64,000 nucleotides of DNA from Azospirillum sp. TSO35-2 (GTDB taxonomy: Bacteria; Pseudomonadota; Alphaproteobacteria; Azospirillales; Azospirillaceae): assembly GCF_003116095.1 (NCBI RefSeq), contig NZ_LGRA01000013.1:169878-233877 (forward strand). The letters run 5' to 3'. The translations under genes and the position numbers were made by a program. Shown one piece after another: positions 26,819 through 34,617 of the stretch. Below the pieces are notes generated by a model, which saw only the letters and a program-made list of their open reading frames with translations, was not told the DNA's origin and made no database searches. Positions within the stretch are counted from its first letter, which is position 1. Each line of letters begins with the position of its first letter.

Positions 26819-27570
26819 GCGGCGTCTATGTCTTCCTCGGCCCGACCCTGCCGCGTGAGGACGCGGCGCGTGAGTTGGACGCCACCTTCCTGCCGCCGGT
26901 CGCCCAGGGCGATGTCCTGCGGCTGTGCGCGCAGAAGCCGGCGGCGATCGGGATCATCGACGGCTTCTTCGAAAGCGTGCCGTCGGTGTGGCACAAGGAG
27001 ATCCTGTACGCCATCCACGCCGGCATCCCGGTGTTCGGCGCCTCCAGCATGGGCGCGCTGCGCGCGGCGGAGCTGTACCCCTTCGGCATGATCGGCGTCG
27101 GCGCCATCTTCGAGGCCTACCGCGACGGCCGGCTGGAGGACGACGACGAGGTGGCGGTGATCCACGGCCCGGCCGAGCTGGGCTACACCGCCCTGTCCGA
27201 GGCGATGGTCAACATCCGCCGCACCCTGTCCGACGCGGTGGCCGAGCGGGTGCTGGCGCAGGACACCGCGTTGCGCCTGGAGGCGATCGCCAAGGAACTG
27301 CCCTACCGCGACCGCGGCTATGGCCGCATGCTGCGCCTTGGCGGCGACATCGGCCTGTCGGCCGGCGAACTGGCGGCCTTCCGCCAATGGTTGCCGCAGG
27401 GCCGCTTCGACCAGAAGCGCAACGACGCCAAGGCGATGCTGCGGACCATGGCCCGCCGGCTGGGCCGGGCGGCCGACCCGCGCGACGCGGCGGCGGAAGC
27501 CCGCTTCCATTTCGAACACACCGTTCTGTGGGATCGTGCCCTGCGCGAGGCCGCCCCCCTCGCGATGTGA
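26815..27570 (+). CDS. tfuA: TfuA-like protein, YcaO partner
   Basis: A 251-residue protein named after the trifolitoxin gene tfuA. The hallmark is GASSMGALRAAELYPFGMIG (residues about 77-96), followed by VGAIFEAYRDGRLEDDDEVAV. Family members work with YcaO to place sulfur in a peptide or protein backbone (thioviridamide-type peptides; McrA thioglycine in methanogens). The 4-base overlap with ycaO supports a complex here. No sulfurtransferase, protease or exporter gene is adjacent, so sulfur delivery and leader removal would need genes elsewhere. Confidence 0.93.
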   Translation: MSGVYVFLGPTLPREDAARELDATFLPPVAQGDVLRLCAQKPAAIGIIDGFFESVPSVWHKEILYAIHAGIPVFGASSMGALRAAELYPFGMIGVGAIFEAYRDGRLEDDDEVAVIHGPAELGYTALSEAMVNIRRTLSDAVAERVLAQDTALRLEAIAKELPYRDRGYGRMLRLGGDIGLSAGELAAFRQWLPQGRFDQKRNDAKAMLRTMARRLGRAADPRDAAAEARFHFEHTVLWDRALREAAPLAM

Positions 27571-27647
27571 GGGCGCATCCGCTACAGTGATCGCGCTCCG
27601 GTGGAAGACCGGTTCACCGGGGCGCGAAACGGTGTCTGGATGGATGG

Positions 27648-28358
27648 ATGAACGCGCCGATGGATGTTGCGGGGGTGCTGCGGCGCAACCGCTTGCTCGA
27701 AGAGCTGGATTCCGGGCAGATGGCCGAACTGCTCGGCCTGGGACACATTGCCCGTTTCGACGCCGACCAGACCATCTTCGACAAGGGCGACCCGGGCGAC
27801 TGCCTGTTCGCCGTGCTGAAGGGGCAGATCGCCATCCGCACCTCGTCGGCCGACGGCAAGACGATGCTGCTGAACATCCTGGAGACCGGCGACGTCCTGG
27901 GCGAGATCGGCCTGATCGACGGGCGGGAACGCACCGCCGCCGCCATCGCCCTGCGCCCGACCCACCTCTACCGCATCGACCGCGCCGATTTCATCCCGTT
28001 CCTGGAACGCCATCCGAAACTGTGCACGCGGATGATGGTCGTGCTGTGCGAACGGCTGCGCTGGGTGTCGGAGAACATCGAGGACGCCGTCTTCCACGAT
28101 GTCCCCCGCCGTCTGGCCCGCCGCCTGCTGCTGCTGTCGGACAGCTATGGCCAGGCCACTCCGGCCGGCTTGCGGCTGACCCTGCCGCTGTCCCAGGAAG
28201 CGCTGGCGAACATGCTGGGCGTCACCCGCGAGATGGTGAACAAGTGCCTCGGCGCGCTGCGCAAGACTGGCGCAGTGACATATGCCAAAGGTTTTATCGT
28301 CATCACGGATCTGGCTCTACTCAAGGATATGGCCGGGGATCCCGAGCGGGGCCCCTAG
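27648..28358 (+). CDS. CRP-like cyclic-nucleotide-responsive regulator
   Basis: A 236-residue Crp/Fnr-family protein. The N-terminal cyclic-nucleotide domain has a near-canonical phosphate-binding cassette, GEIGLIDGRERTAAA, keeping the Gly-Glu and Arg-Thr contacts used for cAMP. The C-terminal HTH is LSQEALANMLGVTREMVNKC; its TRE-x-x-x-K matches the Arg-Glu-Arg/Lys pattern that reads TGTGA. This fits the perfect TGTGA-N6-TCACA site 2.5 kb upstream. There are no N-terminal Fe-S cysteines, so it is not Fnr-like. It lies 77 bases after tfuA and may share its transcript. Activation of the YcaO locus by this protein is inference. Confidence 0.92.
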   Translation: MNAPMDVAGVLRRNRLLEELDSGQMAELLGLGHIARFDADQTIFDKGDPGDCLFAVLKGQIAIRTSSADGKTMLLNILETGDVLGEIGLIDGRERTAAAIALRPTHLYRIDRADFIPFLERHPKLCTRMMVVLCERLRWVSENIEDAVFHDVPRRLARRLLLLSDSYGQATPAGLRLTLPLSQEALANMLGVTREMVNKCLGALRKTGAVTYAKGFIVITDLALLKDMAGDPERGP

Positions 28359-28466
28359 GGGCAATACTTACCAGCCGAAAGTTTTGTTCCCTTGGCGGGT
28401 GGCAGTCGCGCTATAATGGGTGTGCGGTGGGGGGCCATCGCACGGGTAGCACGAGGATCCAGGGTC

Positions 28467-28847
28467 ATGTCGAGCGACGGGAACAGAACACCCCGCAGCA
28501 ATCAACCGTCAGGCGTTGCATCGTTGGAAACCCGCACCTTGAAGCTGTTGGGTCGTGCAACCGCAATCCGGCTGGAACCCTCCTATTGGGAAGGGCTGGA
28601 GGAGATCTGCCGGCGCGAGGATCTGACGGTGGACGAGTTGTGCGCCGACGTCCAGGACCGGATGGAGCAGCAATCCCGCCGCGCGGCGCAATCCGGCGTT
28701 TCGCTCGCCAACGCGTTGCGGGTGTTCGTGGTCGGTTACTTCCGGCAGGCGGCGACGGAACGCGGCCATGCGCGGGCCGGGCACGGCCAAGGCCGCCCCT
28801 TCATCAGCACCCCGTTCGACACCGTCCCGGTTTCCAGCGACAGCTGA
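28467..28847 (+). CDS. Ribbon-helix-helix domain protein (second paralogue)
   Basis: A 126-residue RHH_4-type protein. The core RLEPSYWEGLEEICRREDLTVDELCADVQD and SLANALRVFVVGYFRQA align with the protein at 24719-25009 (LRLE-IW/YW-L-IxR-ELC-DV, then L-A-R-V-YYR/YFR). It has a longer N-terminal part and a basic C-terminal tail. A perfect -10-like TATAAT lies at 28412-28417, about 50 bases before the start, though no well-spaced -35 is seen. With the other copy it brackets the YcaO/TfuA/CRP segment. Confidence 0.82.
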   Translation: MSSDGNRTPRSNQPSGVASLETRTLKLLGRATAIRLEPSYWEGLEEICRREDLTVDELCADVQDRMEQQSRRAAQSGVSLANALRVFVVGYFRQAATERGHARAGHGQGRPFISTPFDTVPVSSDS

Positions 28848-28978
28848 CACCCGCCGGCTTTGGTCGGCATTTGGTCGGCAGGGGCGCCGACAGCCCCTTC
28901 ACGGCTGGCGGACCCGCGACAGCGCGGGGAAGGCGTCGCCCCCGGCCCGGGGGCGCACAAGCCGGGCGCGCGGGCGCG

Positions 28979-29536
28979 TCAGACCGCCTGACGCTTCTCC
29001 AGCAGTCCGCGCAGCAGGGTCGTCAGGGTTTCAGCCAGACGGTACTGGTCGTCCGCCGGCAGGTCGGCGATGACGTCGGCGAAGCCGTTCAGCGGGTCGT
29101 GGCGCAGCAGCTCCAGCGCCTTCGGCGTCGGGTGCAGTTGGGTGACCCGGCGGTCTTCCGGGACCGGGACACGGACCAGCAGTTCCTTGCCCACCAGCAC
29201 TTCCACCATCTGCGAGGCGGCGCCCCGGGTGGTGGCGTGGAAGTCGGCGAAGGCCGACACCGTGCGCTGGCTGTTGTTCGCGCTGGCGAAATAGCGCAGG
29301 GCCGTCCATTGCGACGGTTTCAGCCCATGCGTGTAGCCGAGGCTGTCGGCGATGTGGGCGATCTGCAGCATGACGTCGGCGATCGCCGACGGCGATGCGC
29401 CGCCGCCCATCCCAGTCGAGTCGAGTCCGTCCATCGCGGCTCCCACAGCCGATCCGGCCGGTGACCGATCCAGTGCAACCGTGTTCCGCAGCATGGCCCG
29501 ATCCACCGCAACGCCGCGCAATTTTGTGAGGTCCAT
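28979..29536 (-). CDS. MarR-family transcriptional regulator
   Basis: A 185-residue winged-helix protein with an N-terminal extension of about 50 residues before the MarR core. The core shows LKPSQWTALRYFASANNSQRTVSAFADFHATTRGAASQMVEVLV, then the wing VPEDRRVTQLHPTPKALELL. The start at 29536 leaves the palindromic site CGTATAG-AGG-CTATACG (29553-29569) just upstream, which suggests autoregulation. It is divergent from rimO, and no efflux or catabolic gene is adjacent, so its wider target is unknown. Confidence 0.88.
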   Translation of the reverse strand: MDLTKLRGVAVDRAMLRNTVALDRSPAGSAVGAAMDGLDSTGMGGGASPSAIADVMLQIAHIADSLGYTHGLKPSQWTALRYFASANNSQRTVSAFADFHATTRGAASQMVEVLVGKELLVRVPVPEDRRVTQLHPTPKALELLRHDPLNGFADVIADLPADDQYRLAETLTTLLRGLLEKRQAV

Positions 29537-29838
29537 TTGTTCCACTCTATAACGTATAGAGGCTATACGATGGGCATACAAAAAGGCTGGCGGCTATCGC
29601 TGTAACGGCGGCAGCCACGTCGATCCTAAGATCGCGAAGCACTGTACCGCGACTGGAGAGAAAACGGAACCCGGCAGACTTCATCCTTTTGTTGCGAATT
29701 GTCGCATCGGCCCGGCGGGTGCCGGACGCGCTTCCCGCTGGCGCCCGGTCCGGCGGAATCGGCATGGCCGGCATGACGAAGATGGGTCCGATCAAGGTTT
29801 CTCTGGCGCCTCTCCCGGCAAGCCTGTATACGCGCGCG
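29537..29838. other. Divergent intergenic region marR / rimO
   Basis: 302 bases. They hold the palindromic operator at 29553-29569 and, towards rimO, an open frame without a ribosome site. Nothing else could be supported. Confidence 0.4.
29553..29569. promoter_or_regulatory. Palindromic operator of the second marR gene
   Basis: CGTATAG, a three-base spacer AGG, and CTATACG form a perfect 7-bp inverted repeat 17 bases upstream of the marR start codon. The 17-base length is typical for a MarR dimer. A related partial sequence, TGTATACG, lies at 29825-29832 just before rimO. Confidence 0.7.
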
Positions 29839-31194
29839 ATGACCACATCGTCCGTTGCCAAGCCCACCTCGCCGGCTTCCGCCCCGAAGGTCGGCATCGT
29901 CAGCCTCGGCTGCCCGAAAGCCCTCGTCGATTCCGAGCGCATCCTGACGCGCCTGCGCGCCGAGGGGTACGAGATCTCGCCGTCCTACGACGGCGCCGAT
30001 GTCGTGCTGGTGAACACCTGCGGCTTCCTCGACAGCGCGAAGAAGGAATCGCTCGACGCCATCGGCGAGGCGATCAAGGAGAACGGGCGGGTCATCGTCA
30101 CCGGCTGCATGGGCGTGGAATCGGACCTGATCCGCCAGACCCACCCCGGCGTGCTGGCGGTCACCGGTCCGCACCAGTACGAACAGGTGGTCAGCGCGGT
30201 GCACGACGCGCTGCCGCCGGTCCACAACCCCTACACCGACCTGGTGCCGCCGGAAGGGCTGCGGCTGACCCCGCGCCACTACGCCTACCTGAAGATTTCC
30301 GAGGGCTGCAACAACCGCTGCAGCTTCTGCATCATCCCCAGCCTGCGCGGCGATCTGGTCAGCCGGCCGATCACCTCGGTCCTGCGCGAGGCGGAGAAGC
30401 TGGCGGTCGCCGGCGTCAAGGAACTGCTGGTCATCTCCCAGGACACCAGCGCCTACGGCGTCGACGTGAAGTACAAGCCGGAGACCTGGTACGACCGCGA
30501 GGTCCGCACCCGCTTCTTCGACCTGTGCAAGGAGCTGGCGAACTTCGACCTGTGGGTCCGCCTGCACTATGTCTACCCCTACCCGCATGTCGACGAGGTC
30601 ATCCCGCTGATGGCGGAGGGCAAGATCCTCCCCTACCTCGACATCCCGTTCCAGCACGCCTCGCCGACGGTGCTGAAGGCGATGCGCCGCCCGGCCGCCC
30701 AGGAAAAACAGCTCGACCGCATCCGCAAGTGGCGCGACGAGTGCCCGCATCTGGTGCTGCGCTCCACCTTCATCACCGGCTTCCCCGGCGAGACGGAGGA
30801 GGACTTCCAGTTCATGCTGGACTGGCTGAAGGAGGCCCAGCTCGACCGCGTCGGCTGCTTCAAGTACGAGCCGGTGGAGGGCGCCGCCGCCAACGAGCTG
30901 CCCGGTGCCGTCCCGGAAGAGGTCAAGCAGGAGCGCTGGGAGCGGTTCATGGAGACGCAGAAGGCGATCAGCGCCGAGCGCCTGCAGCAGAAGGTCGGCT
31001 GGACGCTGGGCGTGCTGATCGACGAGGTCGACGAGGACGGCGCCATCGGCCGCTCCTACGCCGACGCCCCGGAGATCGACGGCAGCGTCTTCCTGAACGG
31101 CGAAACCGGCCTGAAGCCGGGCGACCTCGTCGATGTCACCATCGAGCACGCCGACGAGTATGACCTGTGGGGCAGCGTCGAACGCGACGCCTGA
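29839..31194 (+). CDS. rimO: Ribosomal protein S12 methylthiotransferase
   Basis: Radical-SAM enzyme that adds a methylthio group to an aspartate of ribosomal protein S12. The 451 residues carry the N-terminal UPF0004 cysteines in [21 protein letters not shown] and VTGCMG. The radical-SAM CxxxCxxC motif is [18 protein letters not shown]-terminal TRAM domain begins near residue 385. SLRG-SRP after the cluster motif marks RimO rather than MiaB. The start at 29839 was chosen by homology of the opening; the ribosome site is poor and an ATG upstream in the same frame is possible. Confidence 0.96.
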   Translation: MTTSSVAKPTSPASAPKVGIVSLGCPKALVDSERILTRLRAEGYEISPSYDGADVVLVNTCGFLDSAKKESLDAIGEAIKENGRVIVTGCMGVESDLIRQTHPGVLAVTGPHQYEQVVSAVHDALPPVHNPYTDLVPPEGLRLTPRHYAYLKISEGCNNRCSFCIIPSLRGDLVSRPITSVLREAEKLAVAGVKELLVISQDTSAYGVDVKYKPETWYDREVRTRFFDLCKELANFDLWVRLHYVYPYPHVDEVIPLMAEGKILPYLDIPFQHASPTVLKAMRRPAAQEKQLDRIRKWRDECPHLVLRSTFITGFPGETEEDFQFMLDWLKEAQLDRVGCFKYEPVEGAAANELPGAVPEEVKQERWERFMETQKAISAERLQQKVGWTLGVLIDEVDEDGAIGRSYADAPEIDGSVFLNGETGLKPGDLVDVTIEHADEYDLWGSVERDA

Positions 31195-31208
31195 GTGATT
31201 CGGTGATT

Positions 31209-31243
31209 TCAGCATGTCCCGGCTGTTGGCCGGGGCATGCTGA
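31209..31243 (+). terminator. Terminator hairpin after rimO
   Basis: TCAGCATGTCCCGGC (31209-31223) pairs with GCCGGGGCATGCTGA (31229-31243) around TGTTG, a 15-bp stem with one G-T pair. No T-run follows; the stem separates rimO from the HNH gene. Confidence 0.6.
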
Positions 31244-31307
31244 GCCCTCAGACGCCGCCGTCGTGGCCGGGGCCGCACAGCCTGGGACACTATATAAGGA
31301 GTGCGCC

Positions 31308-31643
31308 ATGCCCGTGACGCCGGACGATGCCCAACTGATGGACGTCCAGCAGGGCGGGCGCTGCTTCTTCTGCGATGGGCCGGTGGGTGGCCAGGCCACC
31401 TTCGATCACCTGATCCCGCAGGCCTATGGCGGGATCGACGACCCGGCCAACGTCGTGCTGGCGCACCGCCGCTGCAACCAGCGCAAGGCCGACCGGCTGC
31501 CCACCCCGGACGAACTCGACCGTTTCTTCGCGCTCCGCCGGTCCAGCCGGCTCGGCGTGTGGCCGCCCTTGCGGGCGCTCCATGACGCCGACGATGGCGA
31601 TGAATGGATCGCGGTGGCGCAAGCCATATCGCAAGAAAGATGA
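31308..31643 (+). CDS. HNH-endonuclease-fold protein
   Basis: A 111-residue protein with an HNH zinc-finger nuclease core. CFFCDG supplies one Cys pair. FDHLIPQAYGGIDDPANVVLAHRRCNQRKADR follows in two parts, with the catalytic His in FDHLIP, the Asn in ANVVLAH and a lone Cys in HRRCN. Only the first Cys pair is complete. TATATAAGGAG upstream gives both an AT-rich element and a good ribosome site. Stand-alone HNH proteins of this size occur widely in alphaproteobacteria without known roles. No restriction or phage genes are adjacent. Confidence 0.85.
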   Translation: MPVTPDDAQLMDVQQGGRCFFCDGPVGGQATFDHLIPQAYGGIDDPANVVLAHRRCNQRKADRLPTPDELDRFFALRRSSRLGVWPPLRALHDADDGDEWIAVAQAISQER

Positions 31644-31680
31644 GTTATAATCGATTCCTTATAACCAACGTATCGCGATA
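31644..31680. promoter_or_regulatory. AT-rich inverted repeats upstream of the oxidoreductase
   Basis: GTTATAA (31644-31650) and TTATAAC (31659-31665) form a perfect inverted repeat with an 8-base spacer. They are followed by the palindrome TATCGCGATA at 31671-31680. They lie in the only AT-rich stretch of this area, about 110-150 bases before the oxidoreductase start. A regulator site or promoter is likely. Confidence 0.5.
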
Positions 31681-31792
31681 ATTTTCCTGTATTTTCCAAG
31701 CCGATTTTCCATGCCTTAATCCGCCGATCGACCGGTGCCGCGCGTCCGTGCGGCGGCAGCCGGAAAAACGTGGCCGGACCAGCGGAGGCATG

Positions 31793-32971
31793 ATGAGCGG
31801 TCGGTATGATGTGGTGATCGTCGGTGGCGGCGTGATGGGCTGTTCGGTGGCCTATTACCTGGCGTCGGACCCTGGTTTCGGCGGCAGCGTCGCCGTGGTG
31901 GAGCGCGACCCGACCTACCGCACCGCGTCGTCCGCCCTGTCGGCCAGTTCGATCCGGCAGCAGTTCTCCACCCCCGCCAACATCGCCCTGTCGCAATACG
32001 GCCTGTCCTTCCTGCGCAACGCGACCGAGCATCTGGGCGTCGACGGCGATCCGGTGGATCTGGGCCTGCGCGAGCCCGGCTACCTCTATCTGGCGACGGC
32101 GGCGGGGGCGGAGATCCTGGCGCGCAACCACGCCATCCAGAAATCCTGCGGCGTCGACGTCGCCCTGCTGACGCCGGACGAGCTGACCGCCCGCTTCCCC
32201 TGGCTGTCGACCGAGGGGCTGGTGTCCGGCTCGCTCGGCCTGTCGGGCGAGGGCTGGTTCGACGGCTACAGCCTGATGCAGGGTTTCCGCCGCAAGGCGA
32301 AGTCGCTGGGCGTCACCTTCATCACCGCCGACGTCACCGGGGTGGAGACCGAGAACGGCCGCGTCACCGCGGTGACGCTGGACAACGGCGACCGGCTGGC
32401 CTGCGGGGTGGCCGTCAACGCCGCCGGCGCCAAGGCGCGCCGCGTCGCCGAGATGGCCGGCGTCGAACTGCCGGTGTCGGCGCGCAAGCGCTGCGTCTTC
32501 GTCTTCGACTGCCGCGAACCGCTGCCCGGCTGCCCGCTGGTCATCGACCCGTCGGGCGTCTGGTGGCGGCCGGAGGGCGCGCAGTTCATCTGCGGCGCCC
32601 CGCCGCCGGCCGACCGCGACCCCGACACCGACGACCTGACGGTGGAACATGACCTGTTCGACGAGATGATGTGGCCGGCGCTGGCCGCCCGCGTCCCGGC
32701 CTTCGAAGCGATCAAGGTCACCAACGCCTGGGCCGGCTTCTACGAATACAACGACGTCGACCAGAACGCGGTGATCGGGCCGCACCCCGACCTCGCCAAC
32801 TTCATCTTCTGCAACGGCTTCAGCGGCCACGGCCTGCAGCAGGCGCCGGGCGTCGGCCGCGGGCTGGCCGAGCTGATCGTCCATGGCGGCTTCCGCAGCC
32901 TGGACCTGACGCCCTTCGGCTACCAGCGGCTGGTCGAAAACCGTCCGCTGCTGGAAACCAATGTGATCTGA
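31793..32971 (+). CDS. DAO-family FAD-dependent oxidoreductase
   Basis: A 392-residue flavoprotein of the glycine/D-amino-acid oxidase (DAO) superfamily. The N-terminus YDVVIVGGGVMGCSVAYYLA is the dinucleotide-binding motif and SALSASSIRQQFSTPANIAL the next FAD-contacting stretch. The C-terminal part has FNGFSGHGLQQAPGVGRGLAEL. It resembles FOXRED1/sarcosine-oxidase-like members. GGAGG at 31784-31788 favours ATG 31793 over the adjacent ATG 31790. The amine substrate is unknown. It is followed by a tiny hydrophilic gene. Confidence 0.88.
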   Translation: MSGRYDVVIVGGGVMGCSVAYYLASDPGFGGSVAVVERDPTYRTASSALSASSIRQQFSTPANIALSQYGLSFLRNATEHLGVDGDPVDLGLREPGYLYLATAAGAEILARNHAIQKSCGVDVALLTPDELTARFPWLSTEGLVSGSLGLSGEGWFDGYSLMQGFRRKAKSLGVTFITADVTGVETENGRVTAVTLDNGDRLACGVAVNAAGAKARRVAEMAGVELPVSARKRCVFVFDCREPLPGCPLVIDPSGVWWRPEGAQFICGAPPPADRDPDTDDLTVEHDLFDEMMWPALAARVPAFEAIKVTNAWAGFYEYNDVDQNAVIGPHPDLANFIFCNGFSGHGLQQAPGVGRGLAELIVHGGFRSLDLTPFGYQRLVENRPLLETNVI

Positions 32972-33013
32972 TCCGGTTGACGGGGGACATCCTTCACAAG
33001 GGAGAGTCCCCCG

Positions 33014-33187
33014 ATGACCGGTCCGCAGAACAAGCAGCCCCACACCGAACAGACCGTCCGCCACACCGAGGGCGAGCAGAACACCGGCAACCACAAGACG
33101 CCCGACGCCCCCGACGCCAAGGGCGCCGACCGCTTCGGCGGCACCCGCGCCGGCGCGGAGAATGTCGAGCACAAGAAGAAGGGCTGA
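33014..33187 (+). CDS. 57-residue hydrophilic protein
   Basis: A short gene starting MTGPQNKQPHTEQTVRHTEG and ending NVEHKKKG, 57 residues, very polar, with no cysteine and no hydrophobic segment. AAGGGAGAG precedes the ATG at good spacing and third positions are G/C-rich, both supporting real translation. It lies 42 bases after the oxidoreductase gene and may be cotranscribed. The composition resembles small disordered stress-type proteins; no family was recognised. Confidence 0.6.
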   Translation: MTGPQNKQPHTEQTVRHTEGEQNTGNHKTPDAPDAKGADRFGGTRAGAENVEHKKKG

Positions 33188-33256
33188 CCCGGCGGGCCGA
33201 CGTCCGGATGCCGGCAGCGCCGGGGCGGACCGCCCCGGAACCGCCGGCCGCGACGG

Positions 33257-34039
33257 TCAGGCCGCTTCCTTCAGAGCCGCCATCTGGCTTTCGAGCTGGG
33301 CCAGCGTCAGGCCGGCCGGGGTCGTGCCGCCATTCTCGATCCAGCTGGTGTCGACGATGGCGTAGACCTCGTCGACATACTGGGCGAAGAAGGCCCAGGT
33401 CATCGTGTAGTAGTTCCCCCAGGAGATGACCCGGACGCCGTTGTCGTCATAGCCGGCCAGAACGACGGCGTGGCCGCCCTTGATCGTGGTGTCGCTGGTC
33501 TGGACGTCCCAGATCGCCGGCGACGGCTGGTCCGGCGGCAGGATGAACTCCGGAACCTGGAAGCCGATGTAGGCGACACCGCAGTCGGCGATCACCGTCT
33601 TCACGTCGACGGTGTTGCGCGGATCGACCTCGACGAAGGCGGCGATCTTGTGGCGCGACTGGCCGTCCGGGCCCACCGGGGCGCCGGTGTTCAGCAGGTA
33701 GGTCAGGACGTTCTGCTCGATTCCGCCCGGCCCCTCGCCCGGCTCGTTGGGGTTGTAGCCGCAGGCCTGGATGTAGAGCTGCTCGACGTCGACGTCGGGC
33801 TGGGTCTGGATGGCGCCCTGCGCCTTGGCGCTCCAGACCTGAAGCGCGTGGTAGAAGGCGGCGCAGGTGCAATCGCCCAGCCGGTCGTTCAGCATCACCC
33901 CCAGGTTGGCGGGCAGGCCGGCCGTGTAGTCGACCGACGCCGGCGGAGGCGGCAGGGTCTGGCCGGACAGCAACGCGCTCAGATGCGGCACGCGCGGGTT
34001 ATGGACACGGGGAAGGCGGCCGAGCTTCTTGGTGGACAT
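33257..34039 (-). CDS. Papain-like (C1-fold) cysteine peptidase homologue
   Basis: 260 residues without signal peptide or propeptide. The catalytic Cys is probably in NDRLGDCTCAAFYHALQVW (about residue 56-58). The His is in GGHAVVLAGYDD and the final active-site region is VRVISWGNYYTMTWAFF, where SWGN corresponds to the Asn-Ser-Trp-Gly neighbourhood of papain in altered order. The N-terminus has a Pro-rich linker (GQTLPPPPASVDYT). It stands alone on the minus strand. Substrate and cellular role are unknown, and it may act on foreign or misfolded protein or be a phage remnant. Confidence 0.75.
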   Translation of the reverse strand: MSTKKLGRLPRVHNPRVPHLSALLSGQTLPPPPASVDYTAGLPANLGVMLNDRLGDCTCAAFYHALQVWSAKAQGAIQTQPDVDVEQLYIQACGYNPNEPGEGPGGIEQNVLTYLLNTGAPVGPDGQSRHKIAAFVEVDPRNTVDVKTVIADCGVAYIGFQVPEFILPPDQPSPAIWDVQTSDTTIKGGHAVVLAGYDDNGVRVISWGNYYTMTWAFFAQYVDEVYAIVDTSWIENGGTTPAGLTLAQLESQMAALKEAA

Positions 34040-34347
34040 GGAATCTGGCTTCCTGAGGCTGATGTCGCTTGCGCGTTTCCCGGAATGGCTTCAAAACACA
34101 CTCCGCATGCACGCAAAGGATTGCCGACCCATGGCGGGCGTTGCAAGCAACAAATTCCATTAATGCGCGCTGTTCTGTGACAAAACTCAACCGCCCTCCA
34201 GCCGCCGGACGGGCGCCGTGACCGTCGGCAGCCGGGCGGCCGCACGGAAACCCTGGCGTCCGGCGACCGGCCTGTGCGAGATCCGGGGGACGGTGCCGCA
34301 ACGCACGCCCACCACCAACCGTCCCCCACCACCGCCCGCGTGACCTC
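34040..34347. other. Intergenic region upstream of the peptidase gene
   Basis: 308 bases. The part at 34080-34195 is AT-richer and probably holds the peptidase promoter. A weak CRP-like sequence, TGTGACAAAACTCAAC, is at 34176-34191 with only one good half-site. No other structure was found. Confidence 0.4.
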
Positions 34348-34599
34348 ATGGCACCTTCGATCTTCAAGCGCTACAAGCTGCACTTCACCCGCCCGCTGCC
34401 CGGCCTGCGCCCCGGCCGGCCGGAGCGGGACTCGATGGTGGAGCGGGTGCGGCGGCTGGCCAGCGAGAACGGGATGGCCGGCGACCTGCACACCATCGCC
34501 CCCAACGCCGGCTTCGGCATCCTGGAGGTCCGCTGCACCGAACGGCTGGCCCGCCGCCTGTCCGACCTGTCGGAGATCGAGACGGTGCAGGAGGCGTGA
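34348..34599 (+). CDS. Hypothetical 83-residue protein
   Basis: Starts MAPSIFKRYKLHFTRPLPGL and includes RRLASENGMAGDLHTIAPNAGFGILEVRCTERLARRLSDL split over the middle. The second half looks like a small alpha/beta fold with GFGILEVRC as a strand, comparable with peptidase-inhibitor-like I9/ACT-size domains, but I cannot assign a family. No clear ribosome site precedes the start. It converges with the NIT chemoreceptor gene 18 bases downstream. Confidence 0.55.
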   Translation: MAPSIFKRYKLHFTRPLPGLRPGRPERDSMVERVRRLASENGMAGDLHTIAPNAGFGILEVRCTERLARRLSDLSEIETVQEA

Positions 34600-34617
34600 T
34601 ACAGTGCCGCGGCCCCG

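Noticed and set aside
28384..28417. Full sigma-70 promoter before the second RHH gene
   Set aside because: TATAAT is perfect but no -35 hexamer lies at 16-18 bases; kept only as a -10-like note.
34176..34191. CRP site upstream of the peptidase gene
   Set aside because: Only the left half-site matches; the right half has too many mismatches.
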